DNA of 64,000 nt from CAZFER01 sp964517495. GTDB lineage: Bacteria; Hinthialibacterota; Hinthialibacteria; Hinthialibacterales; Hinthialibacteraceae. Below are positions 8,948 to 17,999 of this stretch, piece after piece. Position numbers and translations under genes: made by a program. Within the stretch, counting starts at the first letter, position 1. Every line of letters starts with the position of its first letter. The notes under the pieces were generated by a model. The model made no database searches. It was given only the letters and a program-made list of their open reading frames with translations, and was not told the origin of the DNA. The stretch covers positions 1 through 64,000 of the forward strand of contig CAZFER010000022.1 in the NCBI GenBank assembly GCA_964517495.1, read 5' to 3'.

Positions 8948-9916
8948 CTATTTCATCCTATCTTTGTTTTTTAAAATTGCATGTAAGGTAGGCATATCAC
9001 CAAACTCAGTTGATGATACATAAAATAAATTATTTTCTGTTCTATCGGAAACTTTTGTATTTAAGGGTATTTTAATATCCAAGTCATTTTTATTCATATC
9101 GTCGATAATTTCAAAATCCTCAATTACACCCTTACTCTTGTATTTTTTTGTTATGTTGCCTGTTTGAGAATCATATGTTGTATTTGTTCTCAAGCAAACT
9201 GATGGAAATATGAGGTTTTTAGTTATAGTCATGAATTCTAAATTATGAAATATTGATTCTGTGTAATCTGTTTTTTTTATGATTTTAGAAGGTATAAAAC
9301 TGAATTCATTATCGAATATATATTTATATATAATGCCAGCGTTTTGATTTAATATTTTTAATATCAAATTCCCTTTATCGTTTTTTTTCAAGGATGCATC
9401 CTTTGAATCAATATTATACAAACGTTCATAATAAAGTGGTAATATAACATCTCTTGAATGCTCTTTTTTGTTTGTGATCTTAATCGAGCCTTTTCCTGGA
9501 CGATAATCAACATGGAATTGATTATCTGTATAAATGATTTGCATGCATTGATTTTTCTTTGAATCAATAATACTGACTATAAAAGAATCCATATTCAAGC
9601 ACTTGCAATAATAATAAACTGGGTATCCTTTTTCGCCTTCAAAATAAATTCTTGCATTATTTCTGATTCGGTTGTAGATTTTTTCTTCTGCGAGTTTTTT
9701 ATCTGAAAATCCATGAATAGTCTTAACGCGGTTTGTTTCATATTTAATTGCTTCTTCCATTGTATCAAATATTGGCACGCGCGTAGTGTTTCTTACAATC
9801 GTACATTTAAAAGAATTAATCTTTTTGCTATAGTCTTCAACTTTTTGGATAAACTCTTCCGCTTCCATCGCTGTAAAGAGGCTAACTGACAGTATGAATA
9901 AACTGGTGTTGATCAT
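8948..9916 (-). CDS. Exported ~322-aa protein of unknown function, module 2
   Basis: 322 aa; paralogue of the genes at 7209 and 10672. Signal peptide and first ~36 residues are identical to module 1 even at the nucleotide level, as is the untranslated DNA upstream; after about residue 37 the sequences diverge (FIQKVEDYSKKINSF then variable). Conserved later features are YYYCKCLNMDSF, QIIYTDNQF and FGDMPTLHAIL. Very Lys/Asn/Ile-rich. Role unknown; always followed by a Cys-rich gene. Confidence 0.8.
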   Translation of the reverse strand: MINTSLFILSVSLFTAMEAEEFIQKVEDYSKKINSFKCTIVRNTTRVPIFDTMEEAIKYETNRVKTIHGFSDKKLAEEKIYNRIRNNARIYFEGEKGYPVYYYCKCLNMDSFIVSIIDSKKNQCMQIIYTDNQFHVDYRPGKGSIKITNKKEHSRDVILPLYYERLYNIDSKDASLKKNDKGNLILKILNQNAGIIYKYIFDNEFSFIPSKIIKKTDYTESIFHNLEFMTITKNLIFPSVCLRTNTTYDSQTGNITKKYKSKGVIEDFEIIDDMNKNDLDIKIPLNTKVSDRTENNLFYVSSTEFGDMPTLHAILKNKDRMK

Positions 9917-9940
9917 GATTGATCTCCTTTTCGTTATGTT

Positions 9941-10058
9941 TTATTGAAACAACGTAACCCAAATGAGTGATTTCTGTTTATAATCTTTATAGGTTATATG
10001 AACTAGCAACACCCTCTACCTCAATATCATTTAAGGCCACGAGTTGAAATAACACAAT
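9941..10058. pseudogene. Second junction relic (DUF1573 3' end / DUF1080 3' end)
   Basis: Nearly identical copy of the relic at 8208-8326: 9941-10002 repeats the DUF1573 gene end (minus strand) and 10007-10058 the degraded DUF1080 gene end (plus strand). The DUF1573 start points of the three repeats (8208, 9941, 11671) give a duplication unit of about 1.73 kb. Confidence 0.8.
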
Positions 10059-10154
10059 GAAATTCAATTTCTTTTTCATCACATCAAGCGATGAGGGTGA
10101 TTGACATTATTTATGAAATTATGATTTAATTCAGAACGCAACATTTTGGAACAT

Positions 10155-10190
10155 AAAAAAGCACACGGAACTTTTATACGTGCTTTTAGG
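10155..10190 (-). terminator. Terminator of module 3
   Basis: Same hairpin as at 6681 and 8421, with one mismatch in the stem on the 3' side; followed by a T run on the minus strand. Confidence 0.6.
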
Positions 10191-10220
10191 GATTTCTTCT
10201 TCTCTATTTTAATAAGTTTG

Positions 10221-10601
10221 TTAGCAGGATGCTCCAGTTACTGTATCATTTTCAGCAAAATCTGAATATCCTGCATTTCTTTCAAAATTTCCACCCTTAC
10301 ATCGATTATATGTTGTCCAATAATAACAAGGAGTGGGGTGGCATTCAGAATTGGAACGTACCTCATAAGGTGTATTATAATTCCAATTCTCCGTGCAATC
10401 TTGTTGTCCTGATGATTCTACACAACAGGTCCATTTTGCTAATTCAGCTTCATCATTCTCATCTAAGCAATCTGCATGGTTTTCACACGTACCAGCGGAT
10501 AGATAAAAATCCTGATCATCAAAACAGGTTGTGAATGCCATATTCATAACAAAAGGAATTATTAGCAGAATGATGAATAAGGGGATAATAAACTTTTTCA
10601 T
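10221..10601 (-). CDS. Small exported cysteine-rich protein, module 3
   Basis: 126 aa with signal peptide (MKKFIIPLFIILLIIPFVM) and 10 cysteines at positions equivalent to module 2 (TTC, GTC, DC, WTCC, DC, EC, PC, RC, SC). The last residues DTVTGASC parallel DTVTGTPC in module 2. SD GGAG upstream of the ATG. It lies 70 nt downstream of its 324-aa partner. Function unknown; the conserved cysteines point to a disulfide-stabilised exported fold. Confidence 0.82.
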   Translation of the reverse strand: MKKFIIPLFIILLIIPFVMNMAFTTCFDDQDFYLSAGTCENHADCLDENDEAELAKWTCCVESSGQQDCTENWNYNTPYEVRSNSECHPTPCYYWTTYNRCKGGNFERNAGYSDFAENDTVTGASC

Positions 10602-10671
10602 AATAGTATTCTCCTTTCATATTAACAAACGTTTGTATTTGAGAAGAAGAAATAGGTATATAGATTCCATG

Positions 10672-11646
10672 TCATTCCATCTGATCTTTGTTTTTTAAAA
10701 TAGAAAACATGGTAGGAGTCTCTCCAAATGCTTCAGAAGTAACCTTAAACCAATTGTTATTTGTTATATCATGCACGTCTGTATATATTGGGATTTCAAC
10801 ATCCAGGTCATTTTTATCCATTTCTTCAACCCATTTGAATTCCTCCACTTCGATTTTCATGGTGAATTTCTTCTCAATTTTGTTTGTTACCGGATGAGAT
10901 CTGTAAGTATCCTTGAAACGAAGAAAAGGTATTTGTAATTCTCCTCCAACATCTCTAAATTCTTTATTTTGATAAACCACTTTGGAGGTTTGGCCTTTTT
11001 TAATTATGATGTGAGGAATAAATGAGTTTTTGTTATCAAAAATAAATTGACGTGAATATCGTTTACCATCATTATGCATAATAATTTCCAATTTCACTTC
11101 GCCACTGTTGGTTTTCTCTATCCTTGATTCATCATAATCAAAATTATACATGGATTCATGATAAAAAAGTTTAATATAATGCCTTAGATGTTTATTGTTT
11201 CTTGATATTGCTAACCGCCCAATTCTTGGATCATAATCAAGTTTATATTGATTGTCTGCATAAATGACTTGAACACATTGATTTAACTGAGTATCAAAAA
11301 TGCTATATGTAAATATATCCATATTCAAACACTTGCTAACATGATAAACAGGATATCCCTTTTCTCCCTCAGCATAAATTCTGGCATTGTTCTTTATCAT
11401 GCTGTCGATATCATCTTCAGCGAGTTTTGCCTCTGTAAATCCATATCGTTCTTTAACACGTTTGGTTTCATATTTAAGCGCTTCCTCAATCGTGTCAAAT
11501 ATTGGTACCCGAGTTGTATTTTTAACAATCGTACATGCGAAAGATTTGTATTTTTTACTATGATTTTCAACTTTTTGGATAAACTCTTCCGCTTCCATCG
11601 CTGTAAAGAGGCTAACTGACAGTATGAATAAACTGGTGTTGATCAT
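10672..11646 (-). CDS. Exported ~324-aa protein of unknown function, module 3
   Basis: 324 aa; first in transcription order of the three paralogues, starting 24 nt after the stop of the DUF1573 gene, so the array is probably read from that operon. Shares the identical signal peptide and 5' DNA with modules 1 and 2, but differs in the body (HVSKCLNMDIF, QVIYADNQYKLDYDPR, FGETPTMFSIL). SD AAAAGGAG. No family recognised. Confidence 0.8.
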   Translation of the reverse strand: MINTSLFILSVSLFTAMEAEEFIQKVENHSKKYKSFACTIVKNTTRVPIFDTIEEALKYETKRVKERYGFTEAKLAEDDIDSMIKNNARIYAEGEKGYPVYHVSKCLNMDIFTYSIFDTQLNQCVQVIYADNQYKLDYDPRIGRLAISRNNKHLRHYIKLFYHESMYNFDYDESRIEKTNSGEVKLEIIMHNDGKRYSRQFIFDNKNSFIPHIIIKKGQTSKVVYQNKEFRDVGGELQIPFLRFKDTYRSHPVTNKIEKKFTMKIEVEEFKWVEEMDKNDLDVEIPIYTDVHDITNNNWFKVTSEAFGETPTMFSILKNKDQME

Positions 11647-11670
11647 GATTGATCTCCTTTTCGTTATGTT

Positions 11671-12729
11671 TTATTGAAACAACGTAACCCAAATGAGTGA
11701 TTTCTGTTTATAATCTCTATAGGTTATATGAAATGGAATTCGTGTGGATGATGAAATCTTGTCAGCCGATAAGGATACCTTCATTTTTTGAGGTGAAGCG
11801 ATTGAACCGTCATCATTCAATGTGAGAGGTTCCAGAGTTTCAAATTGTAATGCCGGATTATCAGATGTGCAGGTGATGAATTCAGGATCGAAATTGTCGA
11901 ATAAGGGCACAATAGTAAATTCATTCGAATAAGATAATTCAGGTTTTGGCACGACAATATTGATCGCTGAGGGTTCTAAAGAAAAATAATTGGCATCGGT
12001 TTCAATAAGTGATATTGAGATATCAACATCCGATTCACCCGTAATGGTAATTTCTTTCTCCTGCTTACTATCCTTATCCGATGTGATACGCTCTGCCTGA
12101 TTGGCAAGTTTGGTTATGGTAATAACACTATCAATGGGAATCGTGTCACCCTTTTGAAGTGATACATTATAGCCTTCCGGATTGTTTATCTCCTTAATCG
12201 TGAACGTTTTCAGTTTATTGAGTTTAACAACGACATTTTTGCTCAAATCCTCCACCGCTTGTTTTGGGAATGTGATAATTTTGGGATTATAATCGAGCAA
12301 TGGCTGAACATTGGCTTTGGTATAGATTAAAAGGCTCGAATATTCTCCAGGTTGGGTTTCAATCTTCATGGATTGTTTTACTTCACCCTGATAACCAACC
12401 GGATTAAAATGTATGGTTAAATAGGCTGTAGAACCTGCAGGGAGGGATGAAGGCATTTCCGTTGAGAGACACCCACAACTGGAGTTTAATTCTTTTAATT
12501 CTACAGGTTCAGTCAATTCATTTTTTAATAAATACGTCTTGGAATAAATTTTAAAGTCATTAATCTCTCCAAAATCAATGGATAATCTAAGGTTGCGAGG
12601 ATTTTCTTCCTTGGTGGTAAACGGTATGGTTTCCACTTTCTCCTTTTCCACTTCTGTTTGTTTTTGACAGGCCGTTAATAGAGCGATTGATAATAAAAGA
12701 CAAATACATGGATAATAACGTTTTATCAT
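11671..12729 (-). CDS. DUF1573 lipoprotein
   Basis: 352 aa. Lipobox LLTAC at residues ~17-21 predicts a lipid-anchored exported protein. Residues ~55-130 are a DUF1573 Ig-like domain: the hallmark NSSCGCLST is followed by AGSTAYLTIHFNP and a G-x-x-K strand. Such domains are thought to be binding or scaffold modules; no enzymatic role is known. SD GGAGGTG precedes the ATG at ideal spacing. It stands between the carboxypeptidase-regulatory-like protein upstream and the triplicated modules downstream. Its final 62 nt are the source of the relics at 8208 and 9941. Confidence 0.88.
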   Translation of the reverse strand: MIKRYYPCICLLLSIALLTACQKQTEVEKEKVETIPFTTKEENPRNLRLSIDFGEINDFKIYSKTYLLKNELTEPVELKELNSSCGCLSTEMPSSLPAGSTAYLTIHFNPVGYQGEVKQSMKIETQPGEYSSLLIYTKANVQPLLDYNPKIITFPKQAVEDLSKNVVVKLNKLKTFTIKEINNPEGYNVSLQKGDTIPIDSVITITKLANQAERITSDKDSKQEKEITITGESDVDISISLIETDANYFSLEPSAINIVVPKPELSYSNEFTIVPLFDNFDPEFITCTSDNPALQFETLEPLTLNDDGSIASPQKMKVSLSADKISSSTRIPFHITYRDYKQKSLIWVTLFQ

Positions 12730-12822
12730 TATTCACCTCCATTGTTTGTAGGGGAATGGGGACACATCCGTTTAGTATTTGTACAAACCTCTGATTGTTC
12801 TTCCTCCTATAGGCAATCCATT

Positions 12823-12844
12823 TCTCCCCCAAGCCTGGGGGAGA
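12823..12844. repeat. Hairpin related to family D repeat
   Basis: Perfect 9-bp stem TCTCCCCCA/TGGGGGAGA with a 4-nt loop, followed by AGAGGGGGTTGA as in the longer copies at 16123 and 36883. Located between the carboxypeptidase-regulatory-like gene and the DUF1573 gene; a transcription terminator or attenuator is possible but there is no T-run. Confidence 0.5.
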
Positions 12845-12919
12845 TACAGAGGGGGTTGATTGGCTATACCTCCCACCTTACGAATTACATCATGTGGTTG
12901 ATCCCTTACCTATTTTATA

Positions 12920-15793
12920 TTATTGTTTTGTAGGCAATATGGCTGTAAATTGACGACGTTGTGAATGGTCATATCTGGGTAGAGCAACGGTCCCCAAATC
13001 GATTTGATTGCCGCCAAATGTTTCAATCAAGCGCATAAAAGATATTTTGTAATCAGACAGATTTTTGAACACAATCCATAATGTATCATTAGGAACTCCG
13101 TGGAGTTGAAATACTCCATTTTCATCCGTCTTGGTTTTTGGAAGATAGCGTTGGAGCCAACCTTGTACACCACGCGTCATACGAACGCCAAAACCTGTAA
13201 ATTGGAAGATTTCAACATCTTCCATGGTGGAAGTTTCCACCAACAAAGAAACCTCCGTATCAGGCAAGGGATTCCCATTCTCTTTATCAACAACTTTACC
13301 GCTTATCGATACGTTTCCCTTAAATTCAATGCGCATATCCCGTATGACCTGACCCGGGGCAATATCAAATGGACGGCTGAAGGCGATACCATATTCCGGA
13401 TTATGAATTGCGATGGTGAGTGGATAATCTGGAGCCTCATTGCCTTTCACATGAAATTCACCGTTCGGGGAGTTAAAATACGTCCAGCCTTTCATGAAAT
13501 CATTCGGATCAGGCATATATCGATCACCATGACGAATCGCAAGGTTTTCAACAAAAAGCAGACGGAATTCAGTCACAGGTCGATTATTGACATCTCTTGC
13601 ATGACCAAAAATTTCAAATGACTGATCGTTTTGATTTTCGAGCGTAATCAGCAAATCATTTTGACCAGCTTCCACATCATTGACTATTTTTTCTTTATAT
13701 TTATCGTTGGGCATTATGGTAAGCTGGTAAAGAGGATCTAAAGCCGGTCTATGAGTTTTTATGGCGGGATCAAAGGAAAAGGCACCATTGATATCAGTTG
13801 TTGCAATTGTGTCGGATAAATTTGAATATCGATCCTCTCCTCGCTCTTTTTGGGATAATAAAATATCAGCATCAACAACAGGTTGACCATCAGTGGATTG
13901 CACACGTCCGCTTATGACATTGCCTCCCTCTTCCAACACATAATTTATTTCAATTTTCCCCTGTTTAGGCACTTTGATTTGTTGCTTATTCTCGTTCGGA
14001 TCGTGATAGCCTTTCGCTTGGGCATGCGTTGTATAGGTTCCGGGTTTGACATAAAGGGCAAACTCGCCATTTCCATATGACATCGTCCGCCCGATTAAAT
14101 CCACCCCTCGATTTCCCACGGGAGGATAATAAAGAAAGACATAAGCATCCTCAATACCGCTCCCCTGCCGGTCATGCACTCGGCCATAAACATTCCAGGC
14201 ATTCTCATATTGAATATCCAATCCTTCAATTGCATCACCCGGTTCAGGATTAACCATTTCAGATTCTTCATTTCCATATCGGGGATGATCCGCTCGGACA
14301 TATACCGATGCATTGACATTGTCATACTCAAACGGACCATCCAGCTCATACGAACCATCTGCTCCAGAGAAACTGCTTGTACCCACTGATGTTGAACCAA
14401 CATAACCCACGGATATATCCGATTTAAAGAATAGTTGAAGAGAAACTTTTGCGCCTTTCAATCCGTTTCCCTTTTCGTCGAGTACTCTTCCAGTAATTAT
14501 CCACGACGGCTTAAGGTAAATTTCGATATTATCCACATTCTCGTCCAGTGTATGAGATAGCCGCATAGGTTCCGCTGCACCATATGTCCGGTGGGCGCCA
14601 AAATCACCGGACATATATCCCTTTATCTCCTCGACATATAAAGTATAGTTGCCCGGAGTGAGATCGTTGAATATAAAATAACCTTCATGGTTGGTAATAC
14701 AGGTTTCACTTACCCTCTTTGTGCCAAAAAAGATTTCACTTTTACAACAAACCGTCACGTTGGCAATGCCTTGCTTTGATACCGCATCCAAAACATGGCC
14801 AGATAACGAAAAAACAGGTGATTGAAAAATTAGCTCAACGGTCGCCTGATCAACTACAGTTAAGTCAACATCGGTCGCCGCTCGAACCTTATTGTAAGGG
14901 GAAAGCGCTTCAACGTTATAAACATCGGCTTTTAATTGATCAAAACGCACACGTCCGTGGATGTTGGTTTCATCTTCAAGAACAGTAAGGGTTTCTGAAC
15001 TCGATTGAACTTTCACCGGTGCCCCGCCAATGGGTTCTCCACGGTCATTTTCAACGGTTACTGTTAAAAGGGCGGTTTTACGTAAACGAATGTTCAATTG
15101 ATCACCCGCCTGGCATGACTCAGTATGCATTAAAAACTCAGGATGGGTTACTTGAATCTTGTATGTACCTGAAAGTAAGGGATAAAGTTTGAAATCCCCC
15201 GTTGAATTTGAAAAGTTCGAAGAGTGCAGCAAGTCTTTTTTATTCAAATAGTCCTGGTATGATTGAATTGAGGGTGAAGCATCAATAATGTGAATGGCCG
15301 CATTGGCAATAGGCGAATCATTTTCATCAAATACCTTCCCCACAATACGCCGTTTCTTCACCAATGTCGTGGTTATGTATTCTGTATTGCTTTGTGGTTT
15401 CACATTAAGTTGTTCTTTGAAATAGTCAGGATGGGCTATGGCGGCTTTGATTGGATTATAAGGCAAACTTGATAATTCTAACCACCCATGTTCGTCTGTT
15501 TTTGACTCTTTCAAGATAGAGTTTGTCGTGCTGCGAATGGTGACAGTCGCGTGTTGAATACCCCTTCCGGACTCATCAACCAGCGATAGCTGAAACGTAA
15601 AGGTTTGTGTTTTTGTTACTTTACTACGTTTTGATGGAGTCGGTTGGGATTTACGGGGTGGGGTTTCTTTCGGATTATAAGTAGGTTGGGAGGTTAAAAT
15701 ATAAGAAAGCCCTCCCACCAAACAGATTAAAAAAGCGATTGCGAATAGTGTCCTTAAGTCTAATTTTTTCATCGGCTTGGTTATCCTAATCAT
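12920..15793 (-). CDS. Membrane-anchored protein of repeated carboxypeptidase-regulatory-like domains
   Basis: 957 aa from the ATG at 15793 (weak GGTGAT upstream; an ATG at 15772 or the longer frame to 15847 are alternatives). One N-terminal membrane segment (LFAIAFLICLVGGLSYIL), a Pro/Ser/Thr/Lys linker, then about nine repeats of the CarboxypepD_reg beta-sandwich type, each opening like GRVLDEKGNGLKGAKVSL or GKVVDKENGNPLPDTEVSLL. These domains mediate binding and structure rather than catalysis; no peptidase domain is present. It leads the minus-strand block that continues with DUF1573 and the triplicated modules, suggesting a shared envelope role (inference). Confidence 0.85.
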   Translation of the reverse strand: MIRITKPMKKLDLRTLFAIAFLICLVGGLSYILTSQPTYNPKETPPRKSQPTPSKRSKVTKTQTFTFQLSLVDESGRGIQHATVTIRSTTNSILKESKTDEHGWLELSSLPYNPIKAAIAHPDYFKEQLNVKPQSNTEYITTTLVKKRRIVGKVFDENDSPIANAAIHIIDASPSIQSYQDYLNKKDLLHSSNFSNSTGDFKLYPLLSGTYKIQVTHPEFLMHTESCQAGDQLNIRLRKTALLTVTVENDRGEPIGGAPVKVQSSSETLTVLEDETNIHGRVRFDQLKADVYNVEALSPYNKVRAATDVDLTVVDQATVELIFQSPVFSLSGHVLDAVSKQGIANVTVCCKSEIFFGTKRVSETCITNHEGYFIFNDLTPGNYTLYVEEIKGYMSGDFGAHRTYGAAEPMRLSHTLDENVDNIEIYLKPSWIITGRVLDEKGNGLKGAKVSLQLFFKSDISVGYVGSTSVGTSSFSGADGSYELDGPFEYDNVNASVYVRADHPRYGNEESEMVNPEPGDAIEGLDIQYENAWNVYGRVHDRQGSGIEDAYVFLYYPPVGNRGVDLIGRTMSYGNGEFALYVKPGTYTTHAQAKGYHDPNENKQQIKVPKQGKIEINYVLEEGGNVISGRVQSTDGQPVVDADILLSQKERGEDRYSNLSDTIATTDINGAFSFDPAIKTHRPALDPLYQLTIMPNDKYKEKIVNDVEAGQNDLLITLENQNDQSFEIFGHARDVNNRPVTEFRLLFVENLAIRHGDRYMPDPNDFMKGWTYFNSPNGEFHVKGNEAPDYPLTIAIHNPEYGIAFSRPFDIAPGQVIRDMRIEFKGNVSISGKVVDKENGNPLPDTEVSLLVETSTMEDVEIFQFTGFGVRMTRGVQGWLQRYLPKTKTDENGVFQLHGVPNDTLWIVFKNLSDYKISFMRLIETFGGNQIDLGTVALPRYDHSQRRQFTAILPTKQ

Positions 15794-16122
15794 TTTATCA
15801 CCGAAAAGGATTAATACAAGGTTCAACATGAAGGTATTACACAGCAAATAGAAAATTGAATTTTATATCAAAAAACACCTTTTCATTACATATATATCAT
15901 TATTTTTTTTTTGTCAACAGCATTTTTAAGGTTTTTAATATTAAATAAAGATATATTTATAATATAACAGTAGTAAGTATTTGAATTTTCGATAGTTATA
16001 TAAGAATGAACAATTTTAGAGTTTTAAGGCAATATTCACGGGCAATCGATCGAAGTCCCGCCGTTTTGTATTTCATATTGAAGCCCATGCACACTCAATG
16101 TTAACAATAAGAAAATTTGATA

Positions 16123-16268
16123 TCGGCCGCACTATTCCTCCCCCAATGAAATGGGGGAGGCTAGGAGGGGGTTAAAGGAACTTGCTGCACGTTTTCTTGT
16201 CAACCCTCCCATAGCCCCTTCCAATCTTGCTTGGGGAATGAAACTTCATATGTCTAACCACATACTAA
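16123..16268. repeat. Dispersed repeat family D, copy 1
   Basis: About 146 bp alignable end to end with 36883-37028: both open (C)ATTCCTCCCCCAAT, contain a C5/G5 hairpin and an AGGAGG-GTTAAAGG motif, and end near CATATG-CTAACCACATACT. The stretch 15848-16122 before it is AT-rich with no gene I can see and would hold the promoter of the upstream-reading gene. Confidence 0.7.
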
Positions 16269-16279
16269 ATATTGTTACT

Positions 16280-17160
16280 TTAATATAAGTTGGCGAATTG
16301 GATGGGATCACCATGTTGTTGCAAGGCGATTGATCCACGTTCAGGTACACCTGGCAGTTTGGCTTTGTTGATGACGGTATGGCCGTTTAGCTCAACACTG
16401 ATTTCATTTCCAACCATCGTTATCATAAACCGGTTCCAGCGGCCGATGGGATTATCCGCATTCAATATTGGGGTGGCCGCACGGCGCACCTCAGGCGGCA
16501 TGGAATCATCGGTTCGATAGCCCCAAATCTCTCCGGAACCTACCGGCCAGTTCCATATATTAATCTGACATTTAGAAGAACCACGTAGATAAATACCACT
16601 ATCCCCCGCATCACGAACCTGAGCTGTGACAGGATGACCTTTAGCATCAACCGCTTGTGATCCATCCGGCAAAATAACTGGCACGTCATCCATGTTCACT
16701 TTGCCGGGCTGACGCCAATCGACGATCAGAATGAAATCCCCATACTCTTTTTCTGTCCACAGGTGTTTTCCTTCACCTTCCGCTTTACTTTTACCGTTGT
16801 AGACTTAAATCCAATTGTCAGCCTTCCAATGATTTTCGCTTCCAGGTGCAACCTTCCACCCTCGCAAATCAAGGCCATTGTAAAGTGAAACGAAACCTTC
16901 AGCTTGAGGCGCCGTAACAGCTTCAGGAGGTTCAACGGCAGGCAGCTCTTTAATTCGAATATTCCGAAAATGCACTTCGCTGCCCTCTGATTCAAGGCAG
17001 ATGTATCCTTTATATGGATTACAATTCACGCCGCGGGTTACAGTTTTACCATTAACAGCCAAAGAGATCATCCCATCACGCACGCTCCAGGTTTCCGGCG
17101 CGCACTGCACATTCACCCACCCATCCAAATTCTTGCCATTGAATAATGGCACAAACTTGG
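16280..17160 (-). pseudogene. Broken DUF1080 gene
   Basis: Reading from 17160 down: a first DUF1080 domain opens FVPLFNGKNLDGW but jumps from its N-terminal strands to its last strands (EVHFRNIRIKEL), so about 100 residues are missing. A second domain opens EGFVSLYNGLDLRGW and is cut by an in-frame TAA at 16805-16807, after which the same frame continues in family sequence (VYNGKSKAEGEGKHLW, then DSGIYLRGSSKCQIN) to the stop at 16280. A single TTA-to-TAA change would explain the stop. There is no signal peptide or start of its own: the frame is open into the transposase relic upstream. Confidence 0.85.
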
Positions 17161-17990
17161 TAATGTGCGAGGGGCACCTCAAAAGGTTCAGGATATCTTT
17201 CTGTGCTTTCGTGAGTTCAACTGAAAAAATAGTTATCTTGTCGTTCTCGTAAACTTCATATCGTTCAACACCATGAAAGAAACGGACAATGTCGAACATG
17301 GTGGGTGTTTTACAAGGTCTGTTTTCGGGATATAAAGGGAGAGAACTGATTCCCTGACTCTTCATGGCAAGCCGAAGTTTCCGTTCAATGAGCGTCGCGA
17401 CCATTAATGCCATAACGTGGATATGCAGAAAGGCAACGACCCTTTTCCCATTTTTCAGATACACCGGGGCAATTTCCTGATAGGTTTTGATCTGCGAATT
17501 GCGCTTCTCAAGAAACGGTTGAAACTTGTAGATTTTCAGGATTTTTTTTGGGGAATGAGTTTTTTTATCGAGATTGCTGATCAGGGGAAACACGCCATCG
17601 GTCTTTTCCTCTTGGTGTAAGGCTTCCAGGTTGATTTCGAATGAGATCGAGTAGATCGGTTTCCAAGTGACCTTCGCCGCCGATCCTGGTATTGGACGAC
17701 CTTTGTTGGGATGGTTGTGGCGGTATTCCCGCGTGGTGTGAATTTCATAGGTAATGAGAGTTTGGCAGTGCCGATGCTTAAGGATTTCTTGAATGCGCTG
17801 ATGGATTTGCTTCCGTTGTTTGAACTTATACCGATTGAGTTTCTTACACAAATCCTGGAGATTAAAACCATCGACTATGGCTTACCTCAACAGATCCCTA
17901 ACTCACTGATTTCACTATACAAAAAATCAAAAATTAGATACCCACAATGTACGGAAAGTGGGATCTATAATAGATTAAATGATCTTTGAC
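17161..17990 (-). pseudogene. IS1634-family-like transposase relic (C-terminal part)
   Basis: The minus strand encodes the C-terminal portion of an IS4-superfamily DDE transposase resembling IS1634 elements: KQRKQIHQRIQEIL, ILKIYKFQPFLEKRNSQIKT, ALIERKLRLAMKSQGI, LPLYPENRPCKTPT and LTKAQKDILNLLRCP. Upstream of 17851 the frame continues as AIVDGFNLQDLCKKL but is interrupted by a TAA, and further family-like sequence (IIDPTFRTLWVSNF, SEISELGI) lies in shifted frames, so the gene is decayed. Its C-terminus runs without a stop into the DUF1080 remnant. No terminal inverted repeats were identified. Confidence 0.8.
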
Positions 17991-17999
17991 AACTTATCT

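Noticed and set aside
6700..11700. CRISPR array or phage-type cassette in the repeat region
   Set aside because: Repeat unit is ~1.7 kb with coding sequence; there are no short regular direct repeats with unique spacers and no cas or integrase genes.
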